Positions 16,126 to 22,993 of a DNA stretch of 64,000 nucleotides are shown one piece after another. The position numbers and the translations under genes are program-made. The notes beneath the pieces are model-generated. The model saw only the letters and a program-made list of their open reading frames with translations. It was not told the DNA's origin and made no database searches. The stretch's first letter is position 1. The number at the start of each line of letters is the position of its first letter. This DNA comes from Candidatus Woesearchaeota archaeon. Lineage in GTDB: Archaea > Nanobdellota > Nanobdellia > SCGC-AAA011-G17 > JACPIM01. The DNA is taken from the NCBI GenBank assembly GCA_016188045.1, contig JACPIM010000002.1:169514-233513 (forward strand), in the 5' to 3' direction.

Positions 16126-16572
16126 TTAGGGGGTCGTCTCGGGAAAAATTTCTGCTCTCAAATATAATTCTCCAACTAATTTTTCCATATCCTTTTTAAC
16201 AGCAGGAGAAATCCGTGAATGAGCAATAACTATTCTATCAGAATCACTTTCTTCAATCAGATAATTCTTTAATTCATCGAAATAATCTCCACTCAATCTT
16301 AGGTTTGAATTCATTCTTGGAGAAACATCATTTGCATATAGTCTCTTCTTAGTATGCACATTAACCTTTCCAACTAATCCTCTGTCTTCATTGTTTTCAA
16401 CAACAAGAACATCTCTAACTGTTGGTTCATACTTATATCTCCATCTAATAGTATCAACTATATGATATTCTTGTGGACTAATCCCAGTAGGTATCAAAAC
16501 TTGGGCTTGTTCAAACTTAAATCCAAACATTCTATCTAATTCTCCATCTGCCAACAAATATGCATGTCTCAT
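16126..16572 (-). CDS. Hypothetical protein, 148 residues (cassette gene)
   Basis: I do not recognise this soluble protein. It begins MRHAYLLADGELDRMFGF, has a WRYKYEPTVRDVLVVENN strand-rich middle and a helical C-terminus. Its cassette is enclosed by two inverted repeats: 16109-16118 with 16667-16676 (10 of 10) and 16129-16136 with 16648-16655 (8 of 8); the inner left arm lies within the last codons. A TATA-like TTTATAAAT is about 26 nt upstream, so the gene brings its own leaderless promoter. Confidence 0.65.
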   Translation of the reverse strand: MRHAYLLADGELDRMFGFKFEQAQVLIPTGISPQEYHIVDTIRWRYKYEPTVRDVLVVENNEDRGLVGKVNVHTKKRLYANDVSPRMNSNLRLSGDYFDELKNYLIEESDSDRIVIAHSRISPAVKKDMEKLVGELYLRAEIFPETTP

Positions 16573-16733
16573 ACTATGTGATATAAATGATGTATTTATA
16601 AATGTTTTTCTATGTTACTACCTTATGATCAATAAAATAATCCTCGCCGACCCCCATTTTTAACTCTAGTGCCGACAACTTTGAGTTTTCCTTTCAGGAC
16701 GTTGCACTAAAACTCAACCCTTCCAAGTATTCA

Positions 16734-16760
16734 GGAGAACCTAACATGATTATGCAAAAT
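16734..16760 (+). other. dif-like site 5 (5-bp centre)
   Basis: Left arm GGAGAACCTAA, centre CATGA (one base short), right arm TTATGCAAAAT. The short centre could make it a poor recombination substrate or mark an old event. The left flank carries CCTTCCAAGTATTCAGG, shared with the solitary site near 12.2 kb. Confidence 0.55.
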
Positions 16761-16812
16761 TCCAAATGCGCGCTTCCAAACTTTTATAAACATCCGTTAA
16801 ATTTATTTGAAT

Positions 16813-17421
16813 ATGACAAAATTACTTTTAACATCTACGGGGCTTGCAACCCAAAATATCACGGATCAGTTTTTGCAGATAATTAATAAGCCAGTTTCTC
16901 AAATAAAAATTATTTTTATTCCCACCGCATCAAGAAGTGAGGAAGAATTAAAATACGTTGATGAATCTAAAAAAGAACTTCTTGATTTAGGTATTTCTGA
17001 AAATAACATCAAAACTTTGAATTTAGATAGTTCTGTTTTATTTGAGGAAGTTGAAGATTTTGATGTTATTTATGTATGCGGCGGAAACACTTTTTACTTG
17101 TTGAAGAAAGTTAGAGAAACTGGCTTTGACAAAGTAATTATTGAATTTGCAAAAACTGATAAACTTTACTTCGGAGTAAGTGCGGGAAGTATTTTGGTTT
17201 GCCCAAATATTGATATTGCAAGCCCCTTTGACGAAAATGATGTCAATTTAACTGATTTAACTGGATTAAATTTAACTGATGTAATTGTTTCCCCTCACTA
17301 TAAAAATGAAGAAAAGGCAATCATTGATGATTTTAAAAAAAAGTCGCAATACGAAATTGTACCTTTAACTGACGAGCAAGCATTATTAGTTGTTGACGGG
17401 GAAACAAAAATAGTGGAATAG
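16813..17421 (+). CDS. Peptidase E-like serine peptidase, family S51 (cassette gene)
   Basis: Family S51 enzymes cleave Asp-X dipeptides or act in related roles such as cyanophycin breakdown. This one has 202 residues with the strand motif YVCGGNTFYLL and the nucleophile elbow FGVSAGS (Ser in GVSAGS), plus a late SPHY with a His. I start at the ATG at 16813 because a TATA box (CTTTTATAAA, 16781-16790) lies about 26 nt upstream. The gene is enclosed by an inverted repeat, 16760-16773 with 17421-17436 (TTCCAAATGCGCGC, two-base insertion on the right). Confidence 0.85.
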   Translation: MTKLLLTSTGLATQNITDQFLQIINKPVSQIKIIFIPTASRSEEELKYVDESKKELLDLGISENNIKTLNLDSSVLFEEVEDFDVIYVCGGNTFYLLKKVRETGFDKVIIEFAKTDKLYFGVSAGSILVCPNIDIASPFDENDVNLTDLTGLNLTDVIVSPHYKNEEKAIIDDFKKKSQYEIVPLTDEQALLVVDGETKIVE

Positions 17422-17478
17422 CGCGCACATTTGGAACTCAAGGGGACGCTGCGCTTTCGCTCCACTCCGTTACGCTCA

Positions 17479-17506
17479 CCCTCGTATAACAAGGATTATG
17501 TCTAAT
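17479..17506 (+). other. dif-like site 6
   Basis: Left arm CCCTCGTATAA, centre CAAGGA, right arm TTATGTCTAAT. It joins the peptidase E cassette to the next one. Confidence 0.65.
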
Positions 17507-17875
17507 TCAGAATTCGGGCTTGAAAGGATTTTGTATCAATCTTCCTCTATAAACCGAATTACCATTCACACCTGCGCCGCAACCGCAAGTCTTTCTTTTG
17601 TCAACAAAATCCTTTGGATCTAATCCATATTTACGAATTTCATCTTGAAATTCTCGTGGGCAACAATCCTTATTTTCAACTTTTGCTAAACCATATTTAG
17701 GAGCATTATCCTCAAACCAACCATCTCCACCAGTAAACATAATATATGCTTCTGAACCATGACCTTCGCAACTATCAGTTGTTTTGTAACAATGTTTCCA
17801 TAGTTGTCCAACTAATTCTCGTAATTCTTCATCTATTCTCAATCTTTCCATAGTTGCGAGCGTATTTCTTTTCAT
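17507..17875 (-). CDS. Hypothetical Cys/Gly-rich protein, 122 residues (cassette gene)
   Basis: I do not recognise a named family. The product has a helical N-terminus (ELRELVGQLWKHCYKTTDSCEGHG), a YIMFTGGDGWF core and three Cys-rich spots (DSCEGH, DCCPREF, KTCGCGAG) that could hold a metal. The stop codon lies inside the left inverted repeat (17507-17518), which pairs perfectly over 12 bp with 17952-17963. A TATA-like CTTTAAAAAC is about 27 nt upstream of the ATG. Confidence 0.65.
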   Translation of the reverse strand: MKRNTLATMERLRIDEELRELVGQLWKHCYKTTDSCEGHGSEAYIMFTGGDGWFEDNAPKYGLAKVENKDCCPREFQDEIRKYGLDPKDFVDKRKTCGCGAGVNGNSVYRGRLIQNPFKPEF

Positions 17876-18015
17876 ATTACTATTATGTTTACTTTTTAGT
17901 TTTTAAAGTTTTCTATTGTTGCCATTGATAAGTTACAAATAATTGATTGCTCCCGAATTCTGAACTCTCCTCACTCCGTTCGTCACCACGCTGCGCTCTC
18001 CTCCTTTCAGTCGTC

Positions 18016-18043
18016 GGGAGACATAACAAGTATTAAGTTCAAT
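18016..18043 (+). other. dif-like site 7
   Basis: Left arm GGGAGACATAA, centre CAAGTA, right arm TTAAGTTCAAT. The unit it closes begins TTATGTCT and ends AGACATAA, a perfect inverted pair. Confidence 0.7.
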
Positions 18044-18118
18044 TTTGCTGACTTAAAATAAAAAACATTGAGGGTGCCACTTGACGATTGTTCTTATATG
18101 TGCACAAACAACCGAAAG

Positions 18119-18128
18119 TTTTATATAT
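18119..18128 (+). promoter_or_regulatory. TATA box of the Fic cassette gene
   Basis: TTTTATATAT preceded by a purine-rich CCGAAAG (possible BRE) lies about 26 nt before the ATG at 18150. It supports a leaderless start and shows that the cassette carries its own promoter. Confidence 0.55.
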
Positions 18129-18149
18129 TATGTGCCCTTACAATATTAT

Positions 18150-19088
18150 ATGGCCTACATAGAAACAATAAAACGGAACAAAAAGGAGTATTATTACCTC
18201 ACAAAAAACGTAAGGCTCATCTTAAACAAATGGAAAAAGGTTAGGATTTTCTTAGGGGGTAAAAAACCTTCACAAGAAGAGCTAAAAAAATATGCCAAGG
18301 AGATAGAAGATAAATCAAAACCTTTCTTAAAAGCATCAAATTATGCTTATCTTTCAGAGCGTGATGCAGAAACTTTGCAGGATTTAAAGGAGAGCTACAG
18401 CACATGGCTTAAACAAATCCCAAAAAGTGTTAAAGAAAAGCTGAATGAGGATTTTGTTATACGATTTACGTACCATTCCAATGCAATTGAAGGTAATAGG
18501 TTGACATTAAGGCAGACTGCCCTCATTCTTAAAGATAAAGTAATCCCTTCTGGAGTAAGAGCAGAAGATTATAATGAAGCAATAAACGGAAAAGAATGCT
18601 TAGATTACATAAAATTGTATAAAGGTGAATTAAACACTAAACTGCTTGAAAAAATAAACGGAATTCTTACCAAAAATACTGGAGCAGTATATGGTGGGAG
18701 AATACGCTTTTTTAATGTGCAGATACAAGGCTCAACTCATGTTCCTCCGCCCCATACAGAAGTTAAAAAGCATATGCTAAATTTTTTAAAGTGGTATAGT
18801 GCAAACAAAAATAAATTGCATCCATTTGAGTTGGCGGCCTTGATTCATGCAAAATTAACATGGATACATCCTTTTGAGGATGGGAATGGCAGAACTTCAA
18901 GGACAATTATGAATTTTATATTAATGAAGAAAGGATTCCCTATGTTCTTCATACCTTTTGAGAAAAGAGAAGAGTACTATCAATCATTAGACATTGCTGA
19001 TAAAGGAGAATATAAAGAGTACATCTCTAAAATGCTTCAGTTAATTATAGATCAGATAAGAAGTTACGGGCACAATAAGAAAGAATAA
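18150..19088 (+). CDS. Fic/DOC family protein, self-inhibited class (cassette gene)
   Basis: Fic enzymes usually transfer AMP or another nucleotide part onto a target protein. The catalytic motif HPFEDGNGRTSR is complete. An upstream SNAIEGN matches the inhibitory (S/T)xxxE(G/N) motif, placed N-terminal to the Fic core, so the enzyme is probably auto-inhibited in the class II manner. The N-terminal 60 residues are basic and helical. I start at ATG 18150 because of the TATA box at 18119; the longer TTG frame translates promoter sequence. The gene lies between TATGTGCACAA (18097-18107) and its complement at 19098-19108. A role as toxin or regulator is open. Confidence 0.9.
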   Translation: MAYIETIKRNKKEYYYLTKNVRLILNKWKKVRIFLGGKKPSQEELKKYAKEIEDKSKPFLKASNYAYLSERDAETLQDLKESYSTWLKQIPKSVKEKLNEDFVIRFTYHSNAIEGNRLTLRQTALILKDKVIPSGVRAEDYNEAINGKECLDYIKLYKGELNTKLLEKINGILTKNTGAVYGGRIRFFNVQIQGSTHVPPPHTEVKKHMLNFLKWYSANKNKLHPFELAALIHAKLTWIHPFEDGNGRTSRTIMNFILMKKGFPMFFIPFEKREEYYQSLDIADKGEYKEYISKMLQLIIDQIRSYGHNKKE

Positions 19089-19273
19089 TTCTTTGAATTG
19101 TGCACATACAATAATACTCACTAACAAACACCCAGATTCTTACTGCTTTTAATGTGAGTGTGCCCATTTATACTTGTCCTTGACGTATCGCTTCGCTAAT
19201 TTGATAGTACGGTGCCCCGAGTAATAACTCTGCGGACAAAGTTTGCCAGAACTCCACTTCGTTCGTAACTGGC

Positions 19274-19301
19274 GACGCAACTAACAGGAATTTATACGCA
19301 A
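19274..19301 (+). other. dif-like site 8, in a 313-bp gene-free stretch
   Basis: Left arm GACGCAACTAA, centre CAGGAA, right arm TTTATACGCAA (one base off the usual TTA phase). The gene-free stretch 19089-19401 around it holds the right inverted-repeat arm of the Fic cassette, its AACTC-type accessory sequence (about 19250-19275), this site, the left repeat arm of the next cassette (19335-19343) and a TATA box (19371-19379). Confidence 0.5.
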
Positions 19302-19401
19302 GGAAATTTGAATTTTTTCTTAGACTATTATAGAGGGATTTTCCTTTTCTGTAATTGAAACAATGTAAACATTTATATTAATTGTTCACTTATATAATAA
19401 T

Positions 19402-19683
19402 ATGAATGATAAAACAATTGCCACGGGTGTAGTGCATGAAGTACCTGAAGATTTACAAAAAGCTTTAATTGCCAATCCTACTGTGCTTGAAAAATGGAAT
19501 AGCCTTACTACTCTTGCACGTAACGAGTGGATTTGCTGGACCACTATTGTTAAAAAATCAGAAACAAGAAAAGAACACATAAATCGTTTACGTGAAGATC
19601 TTCTCAAAGGGAAGAAAAGACCTTGTTGCTGGCCCGGATGTCCTCATCACAGACCAAATGCGAAAAAGTGGTTTAAAAAATAA
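19402..19683 (+). CDS. YdeI/OmpD-associated (OmdA) family protein (cassette gene)
   Basis: The 93-residue protein matches the bacterial YdeI/OmdA domain: VPEDLQKALIANP, LEKWNSLTTLARNEW, KKSETRKEHINRLREDLLKGKKRP. It ends in a CCWPGCPHH cysteine/histidine cluster. Some family members protect against bacteriocins or stress, but the biochemical role is unclear. The family is mainly bacterial, which suggests transfer. It has a TATA box about 26 nt upstream and lies between GGGATTTTC (19335-19343) and its complement (19695-19703). Confidence 0.78.
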   Translation: MNDKTIATGVVHEVPEDLQKALIANPTVLEKWNSLTTLARNEWICWTTIVKKSETRKEHINRLREDLLKGKKRPCCWPGCPHHRPNAKKWFKK

Positions 19684-19778
19684 AACCTACAGCAGAAAAT
19701 CCCTTATTTATGATGAAACAATTTAAATTCGACTCACTCCGCTTCGCTCCGAACCACATTGCACTCTCGCTATCGCTC

Positions 19779-19806
19779 GGGGCATTTAACAGCGATTATG
19801 CAAAAT
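19779..19806 (+). other. dif-like site 9
   Basis: Left arm GGGGCATTTAA, centre CAGCGA, right arm TTATGCAAAAT. The left flank has the GCACTCTCGCTATCGCTCGG accessory word, also seen before site 2. Confidence 0.65.
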
Positions 19807-19859
19807 TTATCTGCGGATAAACTCAACTCTGATGAGTTGCCCTTAACAGGGTAGCATAA
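19796..19859 (+). repeat. Empty cassette scaffold, variant
   Basis: It starts TTATGC and ends GCATAA. It shares TTTATC-TGCG-GATAAA and CAACTC-TGAT-GAGTTG with the other empty units, then diverges. An internal CTTAACAGGG looks like the left half of an older site whose right half is lost. Confidence 0.6.
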
Positions 19860-19876
19860 CATGTATTATGCAAAAT
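19849..19876 (+). other. dif-like site 10 (closest to bacterial dif)
   Basis: Left arm GGGTAGCATAA, centre CATGTA, right arm TTATGCAAAAT. By my alignment against the remembered E. coli dif, the arms agree at 17 of 22 positions with the same 11-6-11 spacing. It is the last clear site of the array. Confidence 0.7.
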
Positions 19877-19976
19877 TTTCCAAAAGGAAAACCAAGCCAG
19901 CAAAAATTATCAAATTAAAAATCTTACTTGACAATTCTACCAAATATTTATAAAATTTAATCTCTAAATTACTTTT

Positions 19977-20408
19977 ATGGCAAAACAAATTTTCGTAAAT
20001 CTACCAGTTAAAGACTTAAATAAAACAATAGAATTTTTTACTAAACTTAGTTTTGAGTTTAATCCTAAATTTACAGATGAAAATGCTACGTGCATGATAA
20101 TTGGAGAAAACATATATGCAATGCTTTTGGTTGAGAAGTTTTTTAAGACATTTACTGCGGATAAGGAAATTTCAGATGCAAAAAGAAGCACCGAAGTTCT
20201 TAATGCATTCACTGTTGATAGTAGAGAGGAAGTTGATAATATGATAGATAAAGCTATTGAAGCCGGGGGAAAGGAGTTTAGAAAAGCACAAGATCACGGA
20301 TGGATGTATGGAAGGGCCTTTGAAGACCTTGATGGCCATATCTGGGAAATATTTTATATGGATGAAAGTCAGATGCCACAAAAGATGAAAAATAACGGAG
20401 GTAAATAA
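19977..20408 (+). CDS. VOC superfamily (glyoxalase/bleomycin-resistance-like) protein
   Basis: This 143-residue protein has the VOC beta-alpha-beta-beta-beta layout: FVNLPVKDLNKTIEFFTKLSF at the start, a middle ending in a metal-site-like region, and DHGWMYGRAFEDLDGHIWEIFYMD near the end, as in PhnB-like VOC proteins. The substrate is unknown. A TATA box (ATTTATAAAA) about 26 nt upstream suggests a leaderless start. It follows the last array site by 100 bp and could be a further cassette whose right site is lost. Confidence 0.82.
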   Translation: MAKQIFVNLPVKDLNKTIEFFTKLSFEFNPKFTDENATCMIIGENIYAMLLVEKFFKTFTADKEISDAKRSTEVLNAFTVDSREEVDNMIDKAIEAGGKEFRKAQDHGWMYGRAFEDLDGHIWEIFYMDESQMPQKMKNNGGK

Positions 20409-20410
20409 AT

Positions 20411-20725
20411 ATGGTTGGTGAAAAAAATGATTCAAAATATTTAGTTCGAGAAGTATTTATTGCAAAACCAGGACATGCAGGAGAATTTGCACAAATGATG
20501 AAAAAAGAGATGGACAACTGGAAAGGCTTCAAGGGACATGTTTTGCTTGATATGGTGACTAATTATAATAAAATTGTCGTTGAATATGAAATAAGCAGTC
20601 TTGCTGAGTTTGAAAAAATGATGGTTGATTTCAAAAAAACTCAAGCAAAAGTAAAGAGCAAGAGGCCACCAAAATACACCGAATTATACCAAACCGGAAA
20701 ACGCGAAATTTATCGTATTTTGTAA
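20411..20725 (+). CDS. Small ferredoxin-like-fold protein (antibiotic biosynthesis monooxygenase-like)
   Basis: The 104-residue protein has the pattern of dimeric alpha/beta-barrel ABM or NIPSNAP proteins: a first strand VREVFIAKPGHAGEFAQMMKKE, a middle GHVLLDMVTNYNKIVVEYEISS and a helix LAEFEKMMVDFKK. The reaction is unknown. It starts 2 nt after the VOC stop, so both are co-transcribed. Confidence 0.65.
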   Translation: MVGEKNDSKYLVREVFIAKPGHAGEFAQMMKKEMDNWKGFKGHVLLDMVTNYNKIVVEYEISSLAEFEKMMVDFKKTQAKVKSKRPPKYTELYQTGKREIYRIL

Positions 20726-20822
20726 AGAAGATAAAGAAAAAGCAGAGAAGGTTATGGCCCCTTTGTTAAAAATGAAGAAAATCGACATAAAAACTTTAAA
20801 AAAGGATTATAATAAAAAATAG
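20706..20822 (+). pseudogene. 3' fragment of an unidentified gene
   Basis: In a frame overlapping the end of the preceding gene, an open stretch reads KFIVFCKEDKEKAEKVMAPLLKMKKIDIKTLKKDY and stops at 20822. It has protein-like composition but no proper start (the only ATG would give 22 residues). It looks like the tail of a gene truncated by the arrival of the VOC/ABM pair. Confidence 0.35.
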
Positions 20823-20852
20823 TAAATTTTTTAATTCTCTCATATTTTTGTT

Positions 20853-21551
20853 ATGAAAATAAAATTTAATGTTCAACAAAACTTTTATAATCCCCACTTT
20901 GATCAAATATCAAAAATGCCAGAAGGCCAATTAACTTTAGAAGAACAAGTAGACTTTGAAATACCTAAAAGGGAATATGTCGGTATGGCCGATAACACAA
21001 AAGTTAGGGTTATTCCTGTATTTGATCACTTATTCTTGTCAAGAACTTATAGAGAACAAAGAGAAAATCAACAAGTTAAGAGCAACGCAATTAAAGTAAG
21101 TTGGAGATTTAACAAAGAGGGAAGAATTGATTTAGTAGATTACATGCTTTTTTCTGACTATAAACCAGGCCACGTCTTAGTTGTAAATAACTATCAGAGA
21201 ATACATCCTCCTTGGCTATCAGCAGAGGCGATTCATTATCCATTACCAGAAGAAACCTCTCTTTTAAATAGAACTTTTAGAGATCTTCCTTTTGAAAGAA
21301 AATATGAACATCTTCTTAGATATGGACATTCTACAGCAAGGCACGTTATTGAATGCATAAATACAAGCAACATATCAGATTCAACAGATAAATTAAAGCT
21401 AGGCCAAGAAAGCTTATTAGATATAGCAGCAGATCCAACAGCCATTGCAATTCTTAGTAAAGCAGGAGAATTGCTTCCTTTTGTTGAAACAAGACCAGAA
21501 AGAAAAAACAGGCGTTTATTTCACTTAGTCTATGAGATTAATCAAAGATAG
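20853..21551 (+). CDS. Hypothetical protein, 232 residues
   Basis: I do not recognise this soluble protein. It has a beta-rich N-terminal half (KIKFNVQQNF; VDFEIPKREYVGM; KVRVIPVFDHLFLSRTY) and a helical C-terminal half with HSTARHVIECINTSN. It ends directly against the convergent gene that follows (21551/21552). Confidence 0.6.
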   Translation: MKIKFNVQQNFYNPHFDQISKMPEGQLTLEEQVDFEIPKREYVGMADNTKVRVIPVFDHLFLSRTYREQRENQQVKSNAIKVSWRFNKEGRIDLVDYMLFSDYKPGHVLVVNNYQRIHPPWLSAEAIHYPLPEETSLLNRTFRDLPFERKYEHLLRYGHSTARHVIECINTSNISDSTDKLKLGQESLLDIAADPTAIAILSKAGELLPFVETRPERKNRRLFHLVYEINQR

Positions 21552-21875
21552 TCAAATATTTCTTAATTTTTTATAAACAAGTTCAACCATGTCTCTTGGC
21601 CAGCCAGAATTCAAAGCAGATTCTTTAATAGATTCTAAATCATATCCCATATTTTGAAAATCTTGAAAAAAATAAAGCAAATAATAAAGTTTAACTTCCC
21701 GAGGATTTAACTTTTTTTCATTAGCAATCTCTAATATCTCCCCAAAACCTTTGCCGCTTTCTTTTAACTTCCTGACTAATTTATCAACGCCAACAATATA
21801 GTGTCTGTAAATTATGGCGCCAAGAACAAATAGAAGTATTACAGCTAAATTTGCAATTATTAGTAAATAAACCAT
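21552..21875 (-). CDS. Membrane-anchored protein with a C-terminal SGW helix motif
   Basis: This 107-residue protein has an N-terminal helix (about residues 3-25) and a cytoplasmic helical domain. The end, ESIKESALNSGWPRDMVELVYKKL, matches in form the C-terminus of the surface protein at 22990 (EIKKALLKSGWSRKQVRHAFK). A role in interacting with similar membrane proteins is a guess. Confidence 0.6.
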   Translation of the reverse strand: MVYLLIIANLAVILLFVLGAIIYRHYIVGVDKLVRKLKESGKGFGEILEIANEKKLNPREVKLYYLLYFFQDFQNMGYDLESIKESALNSGWPRDMVELVYKKLRNI

Positions 21876-21967
21876 TTTTCACCTGCTTTTATAATACATC
21901 ACACAATTTTATTATTTAAATATTATTATGCAACTCTATAGTAAATAAATCTTTGGCTTAATGAAAA

Positions 21968-22993
21968 TCACGTTTCCTTTTTAATTAAATCAATAAATTT
22001 GCTAAATTCAGTAACAGGAACATTAGAACCACAGGCTTTTTCATGACCACCACCATATCCTTTAACTTGCTTTAAGGTTTTCTCTAGAATATCACGAACT
22101 TTATACTTGCCACTTCTCAAACTCAGTTTCATTTCCCCGCCTCTTTCTCTTCCAACAATAATAAACTTGTTTGGATATTTATACACCAAATAATTACTTA
22201 AATCAGAAGTAAAGCTGTATTTTTTATTAGTATAAGTAAATACAAGCAAATTATCTTTAGATACTTTGCTAACTGCTTTTTTTAATAAGTTATTAAACTC
22301 TTTTCTGATTTTTTCAATGTTTTTAATCAATTTTTTTCCTGCTTCGCTGGTTCCATTTAAAATTTCGTATGGTTCTTTTATTTTTTCTATCAAACTTATG
22401 TTTTTTTTGACATCAGATATTTTTCCCTTTGTAAAAAAAGAAAATATTTGGCATAATTCTCCAATCTTGCTTTTAAATAATAGATCCTCAGGGGTTTTCT
22501 CATCATCAATCAAATCAGGATATTTTATCTTGAATTCATCTAGCCATTCAGGAACTACCCAATCACTTATAGTCCCAATTGCAGCCAACCACAAAGAACC
22601 ACCTACTATTTTGTGGCACCAATAGGTTGTGCTCATTCCATGTCCGTCTTTGTTATACGATAAAGGATTGAAATATTTAACTCCCTCAACATTTTGAACA
22701 GGATGATGATCTATCCATATAATAGGAACATGAACATTTTCAACAAATTCATCAAAAACAATGGGCTTGTCTAAAATAAAAACAATATCTGGATTATATT
22801 CATTAATTCTATTAACAAAAAATTTATCCACATGCGGTCTCGCTTTAACAATAATTCCTTTTCCCTTTCCGCAAAATTGTTTAAATAATAAATAACTGCA
22901 CAATCCATCATTGTCATCATCATAAAGAAAAACAGGATTCTCAGCCTTTTCCAAATAGCTTCTTATTAATTTTAAATCCTCTTCTGGAATCAT
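21968..22993 (-). CDS. DHH/DHHA1 phosphoesterase (RecJ/NrnA-like)
   Basis: This 341-residue protein belongs to the DHH superfamily of metal-dependent phosphodiesterases acting on single-stranded DNA, oligonucleotides or cyclic dinucleotides. It has YDDDNDGL (metal-binding Asp), WIDHHP (DHH) and a C-terminal DHHA1 domain with VKGYGGGHEKACG. No OB or other nucleic-acid domain is added, so nanoRNase-like or archaeal RecJ-like roles are both possible. It overlaps the start of the upstream surface-protein gene by 4 nt, so they are coupled. Confidence 0.88.
   Translation of the reverse strand: MIPEEDLKLIRSYLEKAENPVFLYDDDNDGLCSYLLFKQFCGKGKGIIVKARPHVDKFFVNRINEYNPDIVFILDKPIVFDEFVENVHVPIIWIDHHPVQNVEGVKYFNPLSYNKDGHGMSTTYWCHKIVGGSLWLAAIGTISDWVVPEWLDEFKIKYPDLIDDEKTPEDLLFKSKIGELCQIFSFFTKGKISDVKKNISLIEKIKEPYEILNGTSEAGKKLIKNIEKIRKEFNNLLKKAVSKVSKDNLLVFTYTNKKYSFTSDLSNYLVYKYPNKFIIVGRERGGEMKLSLRSGKYKVRDILEKTLKQVKGYGGGHEKACGSNVPVTEFSKFIDLIKKET

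Larger units (their letters stand above)
14884..19876. mobile_element. Array of gene cassettes delimited by dif-like sites
   Basis: Eleven junctions of the form 11-bp arm ending (usually) TAA, 6-bp centre, 11-bp arm starting (usually) TTA divide this segment into ten units. All junctions have the same orientation. Six units carry a single gene (PLP enzyme, unknown, peptidase E-like, unknown Cys-rich, Fic, YdeI/OmdA-like), in either orientation; four are gene-free scaffolds of 64-70 bp. In most units an inverted repeat encloses the gene, and 40-80 bp of related sequence beginning AACTC precedes the TAA end. The nearest known systems are integron cassette arrays and the Xer-served dif modules of Acinetobacter plasmids; neither fits exactly. 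XerA next door is the likely recombinase (inference). Confidence 0.75.

Noticed and set aside
14884-19876. Reading the array as a standard integron (CALIN) with attC sites
   Set aside because: GTTRRRY-like cores exist on the minus strand, but no complete R''-L''-L'-R' hairpin lies within one junction; the paired arms enclose the gene. The dif-like model explains the constant 11-6-11 layout better. It stays an alternative.
20834-20861. Possible further dif-like site at the start of the 20853 gene
   Set aside because: The left arm ends CATA rather than TAA, no accessory sequence is present and the right arm is the start of a coding region. Probably chance in AT-rich DNA.
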